A stretch of 64,000 nt of DNA from Psococerastis gibbosa (GCA_963971405.1 OZ020488.1:41584888-41648887); one strand, 5' to 3'. Shown: positions 1 through 10,335, counted from the first letter of the stretch. A program made the numbers and translations. The notes: generated from the sequence alone by a model not told the origin.

Positions 1-743
1 CGTAGGGCCAAAATAGAAAAAAAGTCCTTCTACATTATGTGTTGTAACCCCTCCAAGCAGTGAGAGGTCACCTAATAATGTGGTTGTGCAGAGTGCAACA
101 AGGGCGCATCCCGTGACTGTAAAATATATGAACGGTCTACACAGAAAAGTTACTAGATACAGTTAGCCAATCAGGACTCGATAGCTGCAACTGTTTCACA
201 AACTCATCCATCAAGTTTACAAGCACAGCTTTTTTGCCTTTTATTGTACACAGAAGTGGAATATACGTACCGTAATTAATATCAGCATTATTCAAGGAAC
301 TGGAATGTCGAACATAAAGATAGTCTTGTTTTTAGATTTGAAAACCATGAACTAATTTAGCAGCTATACTATTTGTCTAAACTGACGAACTGACCGTAAG
401 TAAAAATAATAAACAATAATGTTTTTGCACGCGTCTAATGAGTAAGACCCTGACTCATTATAAAATACAAGACATTAACATTAAGACATTAACAAGACAT
501 TGTAAATTAGTTTAAAGATGCTGAGCGTCTTTCACACACCAAAATTAATTAATATAATAATAAGTTTGAGAACCACTGCACTAGTGCATTGTTAAATATT
601 TATTAACAAGGCCTTTTAAAATAACTTATGACTGAACAGGTACTACGAATTTAAGTACAAAAAACCGTAAAAATACAATACAAGATAAAAGTTCATGTAA
701 TGGGACACTTTATCTCGCCAGTTTAGTAGGCAGTTTAAAGAGA
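1..743. other. 3' flank of the group-7-allergen-like gene, no gene seen
   Basis: AT-rich sequence without a convincing coding region on either strand. On the minus strand an AATAAA hexamer (TTTATT on the plus strand at 599–604) lies about 140 bases beyond the stop codon of the neighbouring gene and is a candidate poly(A) signal. Nothing else is recognised. Confidence 0.5.
599..604 (-). terminator. Candidate poly(A) signal AATAAA
   Basis: AATAAA on the minus strand, about 140 bases downstream of the stop codon at 744–746. Position fits a short 3' UTR, but the region is AT-rich and the hexamer could occur by chance. Confidence 0.35.
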
Positions 744-3700
744 TTAAAACTTAAATTTGAGGACTTTGGAGCCAGGATTTTCCTCAGGTGGTATTTCAGG
801 TAAGATCTCTCCCAAATCGGTGAGTATTTGGCTGATGACTTCGACTACCTTGTCCTGTACCAGACCTAAGATCTTGCCTTTGAAGAGATCGGTCACTACT
901 TCTGCGACAACATCGGCAGCCGCATCTCCTAGAAGTCCGAGACCACGGAACGTCAGGTCCACGTCACTGCAAAATAAAAATTTCCCCATCATAAGCATCA
1001 GTACCGTATGGTCATCATCACTATTTCTAATGACCTACAGCAACTGGGTGTGATGCTCATGCATCTTCTTTACAGTCCCTGTACTTTTAATCATTCAGCA
1101 CTTCGCTACCTCCGGTTCCAGTCTCATTCTCCGAAGATCGTCAGCAATTTGGTTTTTGTATCTCTTCCTACTTCCTTTTTGAAATGTGAATATACAGACG
1201 AATGCTGAGCATAGAAGGACTGAGGGTTCTCTGCGGAAGAAGAACATCCTGATTGAAAAACAGGAGGCGTGGCAAGAGCACGAGTTCCCTTTTCAGAGCA
1301 GCAGTCTCCAAGGTCCAAATTGCCACGATGACGTTCACTAGAAGAGGCTTATACAGAAGATCTGGTCCATGTCCTTCCCCTCCTTCTTGTACCCTATATT
1401 TTTCCTTCCTTCCTTCAGCTGCTAACCATTCGCTTGCCATTAGCGTAGCTTTTGGAAGCAAAGTGCCTTTTGTTGGAAATATTGACTTTCAGCAACCTGC
1501 TGCCCTAGCATTTAGTACACTTGCACCCTTTTTCTGCTATGTCCAATGGTCCCAATGGCCGTTGCACATGTAAGAGATTGCGCAAACCTGTCAGAACGTT
1601 AACACTTTCTGGTCGGGTGAGTTAGTTTAGTTTTTCGTGTCCGAGGTAGAGACTCCTAGTTTCTAGTATTCTGCGAACCTGACGCCATGGTCGGTGCACA
1701 CCCAAAGTCTGGTGAGATACAGAAGAGATAAAGATGAGATAAAGAAGAGCAAATGGCAATTGTTGGCTAGTTCAACAAGTATGTCCATCAGATTTTCTTC
1801 TAAGCTATTTTTCCAATTCTGAATCTGCAGTCTAAAATCCACAAACACGCAATGAGAAAAAATGTAGGCCTACCCGGTGTTTGCAACTTGCAAATCTCCC
1901 AAAGACAAGGTCGTCTTCTTCATGTCTACAATCAGGGATATTTTCACTGTATTTTTGGTCATTTTAGCCGTAACTGTTCCGTCAGGATTGAAACCCAAAG
2001 CAGTTATGTCGAAATCGAAGACACCCTACAAAGAAAAATAAATATATATAATTAAGGAAAGTCAACTTAGAATTCCATACATTGTAGTATTATAATTATG
2101 GTATATAACACTGACATTAAATTAACTTTGGTTGAAGAGGTAACCTCCTCGTTATAACCGAAATTAGAGGATATGAAAAAAACTGGCCTTGGCGGGATTC
2201 GATTCGGTTATAACGAAGAGGTTACCTCTTCAACCAAAGTTAATTTAATGTCAGTGTTATATATACCATATAATACTATAATGTATTGAATAAAGCATTG
2301 CAATTAAGTAAGCTCACAGACCTGTTCAGTTAGATAGTTGTGTAGTTGTGCTAACCTGTCTAGCAACTTGAATCATGTCAATTTGAGCATAAGTAGAGGA
2401 TTTGGCGATTACTGGACTTGTCGGGGTTTGTGGTCCAGCGGTTAAGACGACGCCCCGGTAAGGCATAGATAGTGGGTTCGAATCCCGCCAAGCCCAAGTT
2501 TTTCCATATCCTCTAATTTCGGTTAGAATTCCATCCCTTTTTGGCGTGATGAGCCTATCATTGTCTATGCAAATTTTAGAAAATGTAGTACGTCTAGTTC
2601 ATAAAATGTAGAGACTATTGAAATGTTATCTTCAACAACAAATGTATTTTGATGTGTTTATTATTTGATACTATAAATATTATTACGAGTATACGTTTTA
2701 AGTTTTACTGCAGTGATTTTTTTCATGGTAATTATTTATTACGGACAAAAATGCTGACAGCAGGAGTTGGAAAACAAACAAACAAACTCTTTCAAATCGA
2801 CCACGGACCATCAGCCCGGGTTGTACTTTAGCTTACCACCGATCAGTACGGTAATATGCAATAGTAATAACTAGCATACTTACACCCAATGTAGGTACAT
2901 CAATGTCCAAATCAACTCGGAGTATGCGCAAATCGTAGTTAAGTATGCAGTCACCCCCTCTTACCATAGCCGAGATTCCGGTGACTAGCCCGTTAGTAAG
3001 TATAATGTGCATGTCATGTTCTTGGAAAAGGAAATTCTGAAAATCAAAGGTAAATATTATTTGTAAACGCATGATGTTGAGCGAGTGTGAAAGATAAGAA
3101 AAAATCTCAAAATTTAATTGCACAGTAAAAGAAAAGTAAAAAGTAAACAATCAATTTATTTCCTTCAATATTTTTTTTACAAATAATAAATTCTAAAAGA
3201 TATAATATCAGTAAGAGGACAAGCCTCTGCTGGACCCCCTTTTACTAGAAACTTAAAAACTAAAATATAAGGCTAGAAGCTAGTAAAATAAGAAGCGGCT
3301 CTTAATAATAAATTGCAATAATTTGCTATAAAACATGCTGACATTCTAGGCGGGCGTAACTGCAGAAGACTGTTGTAGATTTTTATGTATAGGCTACGTT
3401 GTTTTTTAATTTGCGTTTTGTAAGTAGTTAAATTTAAAGTTGTTTTTACTGATAAAGGGAGCAAATTGTAAACTTTTACTGACAGAAACGAGTGGAAATA
3501 AAAACAAATTTCCCAAATGTTCAACCAAAAATTGTGTTGAATTGGGGCCAGACGTACATATAGTATAACATACAAATAAAAATCAGCGACTTACAAATTT
3601 CACGTCAGCTTCGAAGTATGGAATGGAGAGGGGGTCCAATCCAGAGGTAATAAATTTGTTATTGAGCAGCTGAATGGTTCTGTCAGCAAACTCATCAGCA

Positions 3701-5562
3701 ACTACCATTACATATTCTTCAGCATCGGATCTGCAAAGAAATTCAGTGACCTGTATAATTACAAAAAATTTCACTGCCGGAGTTACGTGATGGAGCAGTA
3801 GAATACGGGAAGTTAAGCCGTGGTTTATCTGAAAGTGTACTTCCAAACGTTTCGTCAACATCTGCGGCCGACATCTTCAGTGGAACTGCGTAGACTTCTA
3901 AGATTGTATCTCGAAGGCTCAGCAGCAAATATTTTTTTCTTTTAATCAAAATTTACGGGAAATCTTGATCGTCGATCAATTGAAGTGTATAGAAGTCAAA
4001 GTATATGCACCGCGTTCTGGCGAGAAAGAATGGTGCGTTATGAGCATGAGTTCCCCGTTCCCCGATAGCGCCATAGTAAAGAAGAGCAAGCCTCCAGACA
4101 TAGTGCGGTTCGCGAAGTTTGCCACCTTAACTAAATAGACCCATGTGAACTAATAGTGCTGTAATAATAAACTAAATAGACGGATGTCAATACGCTGCTC
4201 AAAGGGTCTAATGTGACCTATGTCAGTTAATTAATTATAAATAATAATAGAACAGATTTTTCGATAGCTGCACTATGGCTTTCCTGAAACGCTAGTTTAT
4301 GGCATGAATGACCAATCCAGTTCGCAGGCATGGACATATGGACTCGCAACAGCCTACCAGTCGCCACATAAAGATACATTAACTGGAGCGGCGGGAGCCA
4401 TAATATGCCTTATGAGGCACCCGTTAACCATAAGCCAACTATCAGAGAGAAGTACCAACGCAAAAAATATCGAAGTCTTACACATTGCAGCATAGCAGAA
4501 CGGATACCTGGACCCGGTCAAAAACTCAGTACTTAGCTTGTGCAGGCTACACTTATCACTGGTTTCCCCGCCAAATAGCGTACTTATCTTGTGCAGACTA
4601 CACTAGCAGCCATATTGATAACGGTCCCCAACCACGGGATGAGTCGCCATGACTCCCGCGGCCATTTGTAATGTTTCCAATATTTAAATTTTCTTAATTA
4701 ATTCTTATTTATTTTATTGAATTTTGCTCTTTTATATCAAATGTTAATTTCAAGCATTAAAATGGTAAATCTTGCATACAATGAGGTTCTGTAGGGACAG
4801 TTTTGGTCACTAGGTTCGCTGACGACAAACCGATATCCATATTATTCAAAATGGCCGCCGTTCGCATGTGAAAACTAAGCTCTTAGCATCTAATTAATTC
4901 TTTTAATATTTTTTATAATATTTTTACTATGCCTGGACCTTATTTCGCTGCATATAATTTAATATATATATTCTCCATGATTTATAGAAAAATATCACTT
5001 TAAAATAATGCGTAATTAAAAATCATTTTAAAGTAGTATTGAGGCTTATGGAAAAATCAACGCTTTGATATCATTGCAACTGGTGCTGCCATCTACAAAA
5101 TGACGCCACAAATGAACCCCATAAATGAATCCATGAGAGAGTTTCTTCAGTGACTTCGTGGAAGTGAAACATTATTAATAACTTTTAATATAAAAAAAAA
5201 TGCACTTAATTCCACAATCCTCACAATTCCTCAATAAATGATTTTTAAAAATTAGATCTACAACGGGAAAGGCTATGTAAACATGCAAAAAAGACATCAA
5301 TGCAAATGGCTGCCAAAATTCTGAATCTGAAAAATTATGCCTATGTTTAGCTTTTAATAATAGTGCCAAGTTACGCATCCAGTTTATATAGAACATCCTT
5401 GCTCGCAGGACAAGGTTCAATGAGCACCTATATAAGCAGGCCTACGTCCATAAAAAGCCCATCAAAAAATAGTAATACTTATGCATACCTCTGCAGTTGG
5501 AAGCCATTGCCTGTCCCACAAAGAGCCAACACCGCAACAATTGCAACCTGAAGACTCATCAT
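744..5562 (-). CDS. Group-7-allergen-like (TULIP/JHBP-like) secreted protein, 5 exons
   Basis: Exons read 5562–5489, 3730–3595, 3036–2884, 2025–1874 and 966–744. All introns are GT–AG and the phases join (2, 0, 0, 2), giving 738 nt, or 245 residues plus stop. Residues 1–20 form a hydrophobic signal peptide (MMSLQVAIVAVLALCGTGNG), so the product should be secreted. The mature part has the alternating hydrophobic pattern, a KNTVKIS stretch and an amphipathic C-terminal helix typical of arthropod group 7 allergen proteins (mite Der p 7 type). That family has a lipid-binding BPI/LBP-like fold and a usual length of about 200–260 residues. Family membership is from recalled sequence character; ligand and role are unknown. 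Introns hold a LINE end, a foldback element with a tRNA-like unit and two dispersed repeats, but no exon is broken. Start chosen at the first of two adjacent ATGs, which opens the signal peptide. Confidence 0.85.
1220..1400 (+). mobile_element. LINE 3'-end fragment (family with LFRAAVSKVQIA tail)
   Basis: A frame here reads KNRRRGKSTSSLFRAAVSKV and onward, preceded by remnants of a [10 protein letters not shown] motif. The same C-terminal peptide is found at 55905–56160 and, on the minus strand, at 48965–49235. It is the degenerate C-terminus of a non-LTR retrotransposon ORF2. The copy is 5'-truncated and sits in the last intron of the group-7-allergen-like gene. Confidence 0.65.
1655..1712. 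repeat. Short dispersed repeat, inverted copy near 22840–22905
   Basis: About 55 bases around GACGCCATGGTCGGTGCACA match the reverse complement of a segment at about 22840–22905. No open frame; source element not recognised. Confidence 0.5.
2078..2286. repeat. Long near-perfect hairpin (foldback element)
   Basis: Two arms of about 83 bases (2078–2161 and 2203–2286) are nearly perfect reverse complements around a loop of about 41 bases. The loop contains an inverted partial copy of the 3' part of the tRNA-like unit downstream (2476–2525), including its B-box and a shared motif TATCCTCTAATTTCGG. It lies in the intron between the third and fourth exons of the group-7-allergen-like gene. Reads as a non-autonomous DNA transposon or foldback element; superfamily unknown. 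Confidence 0.8.
2424..2495 (+). repeat. tRNA-like cloverleaf (Thr-GGU-like), probably SINE or pseudo-tRNA
   Basis: 72 bases fold as a cloverleaf. The acceptor GGGTTTG pairs with CAAGCCC over all seven positions (one G–T), the T-arm GTGGG/CCCGC encloses TTCGAAT, the D-stem pairs 3 of 4 and the anticodon stem 4 of 5. An A-box (TGGTCCAGCGG) and a perfect B-box (GGTTCGAATCC) are present. The seven-base loop CCGGTAA would give anticodon GGU (Thr), but position 33 is C instead of the invariant U, and GGU is not normally a nuclear tRNA-Thr anticodon. It is followed by sequence shared with the neighbouring hairpin element. I therefore call it a mobile tRNA-derived unit, not a working tRNA gene. Confidence 0.65.
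3790..3937 (+). repeat. Dispersed repeat, about 145 bp (copies at 22393 and 38380)
   Basis: The segment around CTTCCAAACGTTTCGTCAAC matches 22393–22535 in the same orientation with few differences, and a rearranged, partly folded copy lies at about 38380–38520. No long open frame. Located in the first intron of the group-7-allergen-like gene. Confidence 0.7.
4500..4625. repeat. Short direct duplication
   Basis: The phrase GTACTTAGCTTGTGCAGGCT at about 4530 recurs about 52 bases later as GTACTTATCTTGTGCAGACT. No gene is seen here. Confidence 0.5.
4779..5120 (+). repeat. Dispersed repeat, about 340 bp (inverted copy at 21093–21434)
   Basis: Runs from CAATGAGGTTCTG to AAATGAACCCC and matches 21093–21434 as reverse complement along its whole length with scattered changes and small indels. 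AT-rich centre, no open frame. One copy lies in an intron of the group-7-allergen-like gene and the other in an intron of the ACSF3-like gene, on opposite strands. Confidence 0.85.
5127..5168. repeat. Inverted repeat arm, partner at 6046–6088
   Basis: About 40 bases containing TCAGTGACTTCGTGGAAGTG are matched, as reverse complement, at 6046–6088. The arms bracket a 0.9-kb stretch that includes exon 1 of the group-7-allergen-like gene. Confidence 0.6.
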
Positions 5563-6045
5563 TGCGTTTACCACCAGGAGTCAAAGCCAATTTGAGATCA
5601 ACAAAGCTTTACCTAAGGGAGAATCGAGAGCAAATTACAAAATGTTACAGAGATTGTTATAACAATTGTGATAGATTTATCAGATACCCGCAATATACAA
5701 TTGATAGGTGATATAAATCTGTATGGTACTGTTGATGGAAAGATAATTTTTTTTCAAGTACTTTTATCGTTAAATAATGAATAATCAAATGAATGAGCCT
5801 CACACGAAGTTAGGGTAAAAATATGTTATTAGCGTACTTACTGCAAAATAATAATGATGTCACTCCAGATTCTTCATGTTCATAGAGGTCTTGTGGCATA
5901 TCATCTTACAATGGATCTTGCACCAAATTGGGAATGTCCCTATGTCACAGGATGTTCCGCAGTTCCTTCAGCATTGAAACATATGGGGCATATTGATGAG
6001 TTCACCACAAATAATTACATACTTATTTGTCATGTACCACTTCCA

Positions 6046-6088
6046 CGAAGTCACTAAGGAAACCCTCTCATGGAGTTCACCACCCCAA
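6046..6088. repeat. Inverted repeat arm, partner at 5127–5168
   Basis: Contains CACTTCCACGAAGTCACT, the reverse complement of the left arm. It may be the end of one element or a second, independently inserted copy. Confidence 0.6.
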
Positions 6089-6267
6089 ATAAGTAGTACT
6101 ACTCGGCTCCACATGTTTAAGTGGATATGTGTACTGAACGCAGAACAATTTGTCCATCACGTGAGTATTAGTTCAAGGCTTGACGTTTTGAGAATAAAAC
6201 GTTTACAGAGAATTTAGAGAATTTATACCAACATTGTGCCAGTTTACTTGACTAATTTTGTTGCCAC

Positions 6268-8952
6268 CTAAAGCTTTGCGTTTACTCGGCGGATGATGTC
6301 TTCAATTCTAGTTATTTCACAGGAGGGTATAGGATGAAAGAATCGCCGGTCATTGCGATCGACCTTCAACAATGGTTCGCGGTAAAGTCCGTACCTGAAA
6401 AAAAAAGAAATTGGTTTGGGAGAAATTCTTACCTATCATTTTTGAGAAACTTACGAAGCTCGTACATACTCTGCGATAATTTATTTTATTTTTATTTTTT
6501 AAATTTAAGGGCGCGAGGCCACGCTTGTGGCATATGCGCCAAGACTCTAAGTTGTTATAGTAGTTATATCACTTTTAGAAGCTCAGTGTGTTGGAGAAAG
6601 GCTGAAAGTGAGACGACATTACTAACGTCGTCTCCCAGGATTAGAGGAAGTGTTGATTGTATGTTGAACATTGTACGGGCCGTTTGGTAGTTGGTGCAAT
6701 CTGTAAGTATGTGTTCAACAATAAGTAGGCAAGCACACTGGTTTCATTGGGGTGGCAGGTCTTTGCTCATTAGGTACGAGTGAGTTAGATGCGTATGTCC
6801 TATGCGCAATCTCGCGAGCGAGACTTCAAGGTGGCGCGACCTCTGGGATGATGTTTCCCACTCGCCTATGTTAGGCGATAATGCGGTAATGTTTACACCC
6901 GAACGCAGGGCTAGAGTATAGTTTTCTTCATCCCTCAGCATCTCGACTGTTAAGACTAGTAGGCTATGGCGAGGGAAGTTCAAAGTTGCACCGCAGAAGA
7001 GTGGCAGTCATTAGTCTGGCATAACAAACTGGATTCGCATCTTCCATGCAAAAATATTGCTGTGCCAATTGAAAAAAGCAGCCTTTAACATTTTCTTAAA
7101 TTATCCCAGTTTAATAAATAAAATCGTGCGGGACAGCTTACAGGACTGATGCCGCTTTAAAAACGCGGGAAAAACTAGTGCAGAACACAGGCCACCAAGG
7201 AACCTACCCAGATACCATTCATTGGAGGAATTTAGGTTAACTATAGGTCAAAACACCTTCCCCGTGTAAGTGTGGCAGCGGGACCTTTCTGCATCACCCG
7301 GGAAGAAATAGACAGAAATAGCAAAGGTTTACCAGATTATGTGGTGTATCCGACTGCAAGAAAGCAGAAAGCTGATTGTGGAAGCCTAATGCTACGGCGT
7401 AGTTAAAAATAAATAATAGAAAAATACAAAAGGCTGAACTAAAACTTACTCTTGATTAAATGTTTCTACTTTCTTGGACCTTGTTGAGTAAAAGTATGCC
7501 GGTAATGTGTTTTGATCATCTGACCCGTAGTTTATGCGAGGGTTTAATTCCTTATGTATCGAGTAGAATTTACCGGCAATAGGCTTATCTGCGAACAAAA
7601 AAAAACAAGTAATACTAGTAGCTTTACTTAGGCATTGGCGCCTCACAGGAACCCTGCGCACCTAGCTGAAAAAAATTGTGGAACAGGCATTTTTAAATTT
7701 AACTGTCACATCTCTTCACCGTACCATACTAACCACAGAACAGCATAATATATACGTGGTAATGATACTACCAAAGCAAATGTTAAGGTGAAGCACAACT
7801 TTTGGTAATAATTGAACGTTGCAGGGGCATGTGTAACAGTTCCATCGGGGGAAAATTTTCAAAATATAGGTGAGAATAGTGGGGTTATAAATACACTTGT
7901 CATTTGCACTGGAGTAAAGCTTAGAATTTTCACCCGAATTTGTTGGAAATTAATTATACTATTATAATATTAATCATTAATAAAAGGGCGTCGAATACAA
8001 TGACTGGGTCAAGTACGGTCGCCAAAGCTAGTTTTCGAAGACACTTTGAACCACCCTAGGCGTCCCGGTAGGCCAAGACTAAGATGGAGAGACCAACTGA
8101 TGTGCACGCCACCCAAGATTTGAAGCGAGCGGCGGAAGAGGTGTCCGAGGTGGCGTGGTGTAGTGGCAGCTGCCGAAAGTCTCCCCGGGCTGGACGCACC
8201 AACCTAAGTCAAGTCATATTAATTATGAAAGGGGATCCGGGAGCCTCCGCCGGCAGAAATGTTGAAAAATATATGCCTGAAATAGTGGTGTTATTCGCAT
8301 TTTGGAAGGAGAAAACTTGAGATGTTCCGGTTACAGTCATTGTGAAAAATAGACAAATTAAGACAATCAATGCGTGTTTCACTGGATATGCGAAGTCCCT
8401 AAGTAACATAAATATAGGATCGAATAAATATTTTTTTATTAGTTAGTAATCAGGGCCCCATTAACTAGGATGCAATAGGTAGGCCCACAGAGCAACATAA
8501 TATATAGGCCTACCTAACGCCGTCTATCCCACCTTGGTGGGTCATGGACAAAGATTGATTGATTGATTGATTGATTAACAGTTGTAATCCAATAGATGCA
8601 AGACGTCAAATATATACTAATTCAAGCTCAAGTCAACTATTTTTAAATTGGCCTGCGCTATGGGCGGCTGGGTCATGATTCATGAATGGACACGGGACAC
8701 TGGCCAGGCCAGTCCCACTTTCGTCAAAAGCTAGGCTTAGTGGAAGTGGCTACTGGCTAGTGCACAGAATACCATAACCATTGAATAATAACAGAACAAC
8801 ATAATATATGATATAGCCTACAGTGGCTATTGGCAAGTAGGCTAGTGCTTACCACTTTCCCAGTTAGCGGGCGGCCGGTAGTCAAAAATCCGAACAGGAT
8901 AGTTCTTGACAAACTTTTTATTAATTTCAGATTGCATATTCATGTCCGTCAT
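6268..8952 (-). CDS. Unrecognised 121-residue protein, 3 exons
   Basis: Exons 8952–8853, 7588–7450 and 6394–6268 join in phase (1, then 2) with GT–AG borders (donors GTAAGC and GTAAGT; acceptors TTCGCAG and TTTCAG) and end in TAG: 366 nt, 121 residues. The coding sequence is open only when spliced, and the good splice sites and phase argue that it is real. The product is basic, with no signal peptide or membrane segment, and rich in Tyr, Arg, Asn and Pro. It includes the stretches VKNYPVRIFDYRPP near the N-terminus and LLKVDRNDRRFFHP near residue 90. The Tyr/Pro/Arg-rich make-up and the RNDR motif recall small axonemal or microtubule-inner proteins (CFAP90-like), a weak impression only. Intron 2 holds a minus-strand LINE fragment. 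Confidence 0.75.
6545..7010 (-). mobile_element. LINE ORF2 C-terminal fragment (GHTHLTHSYL motif)
   Basis: On the minus strand the frame at 6983–6744 includes GEWETSSQRSRHLEVSLARL followed by RIGHTHLTHSYL and a PPQ-type cysteine-poor knuckle. It continues, with breaks, into a HILTDC-like motif. This is the characteristic end of jockey/R1-type LINE ORF2, after the RNase H region. The copy is 5'-truncated and degenerate and lies in intron 2 of the 121-residue gene, in the same orientation. Confidence 0.75.
8030..8220 (+). mobile_element. LINE 3' end (SPPGL…/AAGTC-tail family), fragment
   Basis: Translation retains PGRPRLRWRDQL followed by a degenerate stretch and the tail bases CTAAGTCAAGTCA. 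Same family as 28277–28372, 50582–51677 and 54870–55092, where the C-terminus and the short AAGTC repeats are better kept. Confidence 0.65.
8553..8576 (+). repeat. GATT microsatellite
   Basis: About six GATT units. Such short tandem tails are typical of LINE 3' ends, and the preceding 60 bases may be a LINE 3' UTR, but no coding remnant is visible. Confidence 0.7.
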
Positions 8953-9019
8953 AGTTAAATTTAATTAGAATTGGAATATCACTCCCAACCAAATACTTAA
9001 ATTTAATATTATTCAAAAA

Positions 9020-9180
9020 AATGTAAACAAAACTTGCATGATGTGTCTTCTGCTACTTTAGGGATGATTTTGGCGCGTTTTTCTTGCGTAGTGACGTAAG
9101 AGGGCGGAGCTAACAGCGCATGCGTGATTGCGAAAATAATGTAAACAAAATCAGCTGTTCGGCCATCGGAGGATATAAAG
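9020..9180. promoter_or_regulatory. Candidate bidirectional promoter
   Basis: This is the most CpG-rich stretch of the area and lies between the start of the minus-strand 121-residue gene (8952) and the plus-strand THAP fragment (9241). It has a CRE-like TGACGTAA at 9092–9099, an AGGGCGGAGC GC-box-like block, an NRF1-like GCGCATGCG at 9116–9124 and a plus-strand TATAAA at 9174–9179. The TATAAA is placed to start transcripts near 9205. Motif matches are by eye. Confidence 0.5.
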
Positions 9181-9240
9181 TGCATTGAGCGCAATTGATT
9201 TTTACAGTTTTTTGTTGTTATTATTCATATTTCTAGCGTT

Positions 9241-9435
9241 ATGGTCAAGCATTGCTACTATGGCTTGTGAAATAGTGATAGCCGATACCAGGACAGACCA
9301 CATACGAGAGAGGTCCGAATTATATCGTTCCCCAAGCCACTGGAAAAACTTAAGAAATGCAAGTGGTGGTTGCATCTTTGTGGCAGAACGAAGCCCACAA
9401 TATTTAAAGTTACAAAATACACATATATATGCATG
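9241..9435 (+). pseudogene. THAP zinc-finger domain fragment with in-frame stop
   Basis: From the ATG at 9241 the frame reads MVKHCYYGL, then TGA, then NSDSRYQDRP, with IISFPKPLEKLKKCKWWLHL and LCGRTKP further on. This is the THAP C2CH pattern: the first Cys, a second Cys position that is now TGA, a PFPKP-like strand, the KCxxW core with the invariant Trp, and LCGR. THAP domains bind DNA and occur in transcription factors and P-element-type transposases. The frame runs into a C-rich dispersed repeat at about 9434, so the histidine end of the domain is missing. One base change separates TGA from Cys; a pseudogene or dead exon is most likely. Confidence 0.6.
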
Positions 9436-9610
9436 GCCGTGCCCAGGGGCTGGTCCATGGGGTCCGAACCCCCCCCCCCCCCATCCTCCAAAATAAATTT
9501 CTGCAGGTAAACCTGTGTGGTTTGAAGAATTTATTAATTAATTCATTAATAAATTAAGAAAAAAAATGTTTGGACCCCCCCCCCCCCCGAAATCATAACC
9601 TGGGAACAAC
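9434..9610. repeat. C-tract dispersed repeat (GGCCGTGCCCAGG type)
   Basis: Begins ATGGCCGTGCCCAGG and contains two runs of 14 C (9469–9482 and 9575–9588). Related phrases occur at 14943–14990 and, inverted, at 31640–31672. It truncates the THAP fragment on its 3' side. No coding potential. Confidence 0.6.
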
Positions 9611-9638
9611 CATGTATATATGTTCAAAACATTTAGTG

Positions 9639-9642
9639 GATC
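9639..9642 (+). repeat. Target-site duplication GATC (left)
   Basis: GATC directly before the 5' LTR, matched by GATC at 14886–14889 directly after the 3' LTR. Confidence 0.9.
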
Positions 9643-10029
9643 TGTGGGGACCACTTAGTCCCACATGTGTAATAACCAGTCTGCTTCCAGCTTCACCTTT
9701 TTCCCGTTAGATGGCGCTGTTCACATTCAGATAATTCAATATTCCTCAATCTTCCTTTTACGTATTTATTTCTCTTATTCAATAATATCTTTAATCTACC
9801 CTTTGTGTCTCATCAGCTCCTTTAGCTGTGGACACAGAGTTGGTTTTTCTATATGGAAGCAGGCTGGATCAAATTCAATATTAATTGTAAGCATGTATCG
9901 TTCTCGTCTCACAGCTCATATTGTAACCACTGTGTGTTAAATTACTCTAACTTGAGTCGAAGCACTGCAATACAAACCAATTCAAGTCTACACTGCCTAT
10001 TCAATTGCATCGTCCTTCGACAAGCTACA
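9643..10029 (+). repeat. 5' LTR
   Basis: 387 bp, starts TG and ends CA, same length as 14499–14885 and identical to it on reading. Incidental open frames inside it are duplicated in the 3' LTR and are not genes. Confidence 0.97.
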
Positions 10030-10030
10030 T

Positions 10031-10047
10031 TGGTGACCCTCGACAAC
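10031..10047 (+). other. Primer-binding site, tRNA-Trp-like
   Basis: TGGTGACCC then TCGAC, one base after the 5' LTR. It matches the complement of the tRNA-Trp 3' end over the first nine bases, then CGAC after one extra base; CsRn1-clade elements use tRNA-Trp. Confidence 0.75.
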
Positions 10048-10059
10048 GGAACAAGCAAC

Positions 10060-10335
10060 CTTCCAGACTCCAGTTCCAGCTCCAGTTCCAGCCAGTTCCA
10101 GTTCCAGCCAATTCCAGTTCCAGCCAATTCCAGTTCCAGCCAATTCCAGCCAGTTCCAGTTCCAGCCAGCTCCAGTTCCAGCCAGCTCCAGTTCCAGCTT
10201 CCAGCTTCCAGCCAGTTCCAGTTCCAGCCAATTCCAGTTCCAGCCAGTTCCAGTTCCAGCTTCCAGCCAGTTCCAGCCCGTTCCAGTTCCAGTTCCAGCC
10301 CGTTCCAGTTCCAGTTCCAGCCTCCAGAACGTCTC
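10060..10335 (+). repeat. TTCCAG/CCAG low-complexity repeat in the gag leader
   Basis: About 270 bases built from irregular units of TTCCAG, CCAGTTCCAG and CCAATTCCAG. No frame on the plus strand contains a stop, so long Ser/Gln/Pro/Val frames arise on both strands as artefacts. It may form part of the RNA leader or an extended low-complexity N-terminus of Gag, since the gag frame is open upstream of its first clear ATG. Confidence 0.9.

Noticed and set aside
2424..2495. Functional tRNA-Thr(GGU) gene
   Set aside because: C33, two stem mismatches, a non-nuclear anticodon and the link to a foldback element point to a tRNA-derived repeat.
6334..6690. 118-codon plus-strand open frame
   Set aside because: Antisense to exon 3 of the 121-residue gene and to a LINE fragment.
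9241..9435. TGA in the THAP fragment as a selenocysteine codon
   Set aside because: There is no reason for selenocysteine at a structural zinc ligand, the domain is truncated and no SECIS-like element was seen; a nonsense mutation is simpler.
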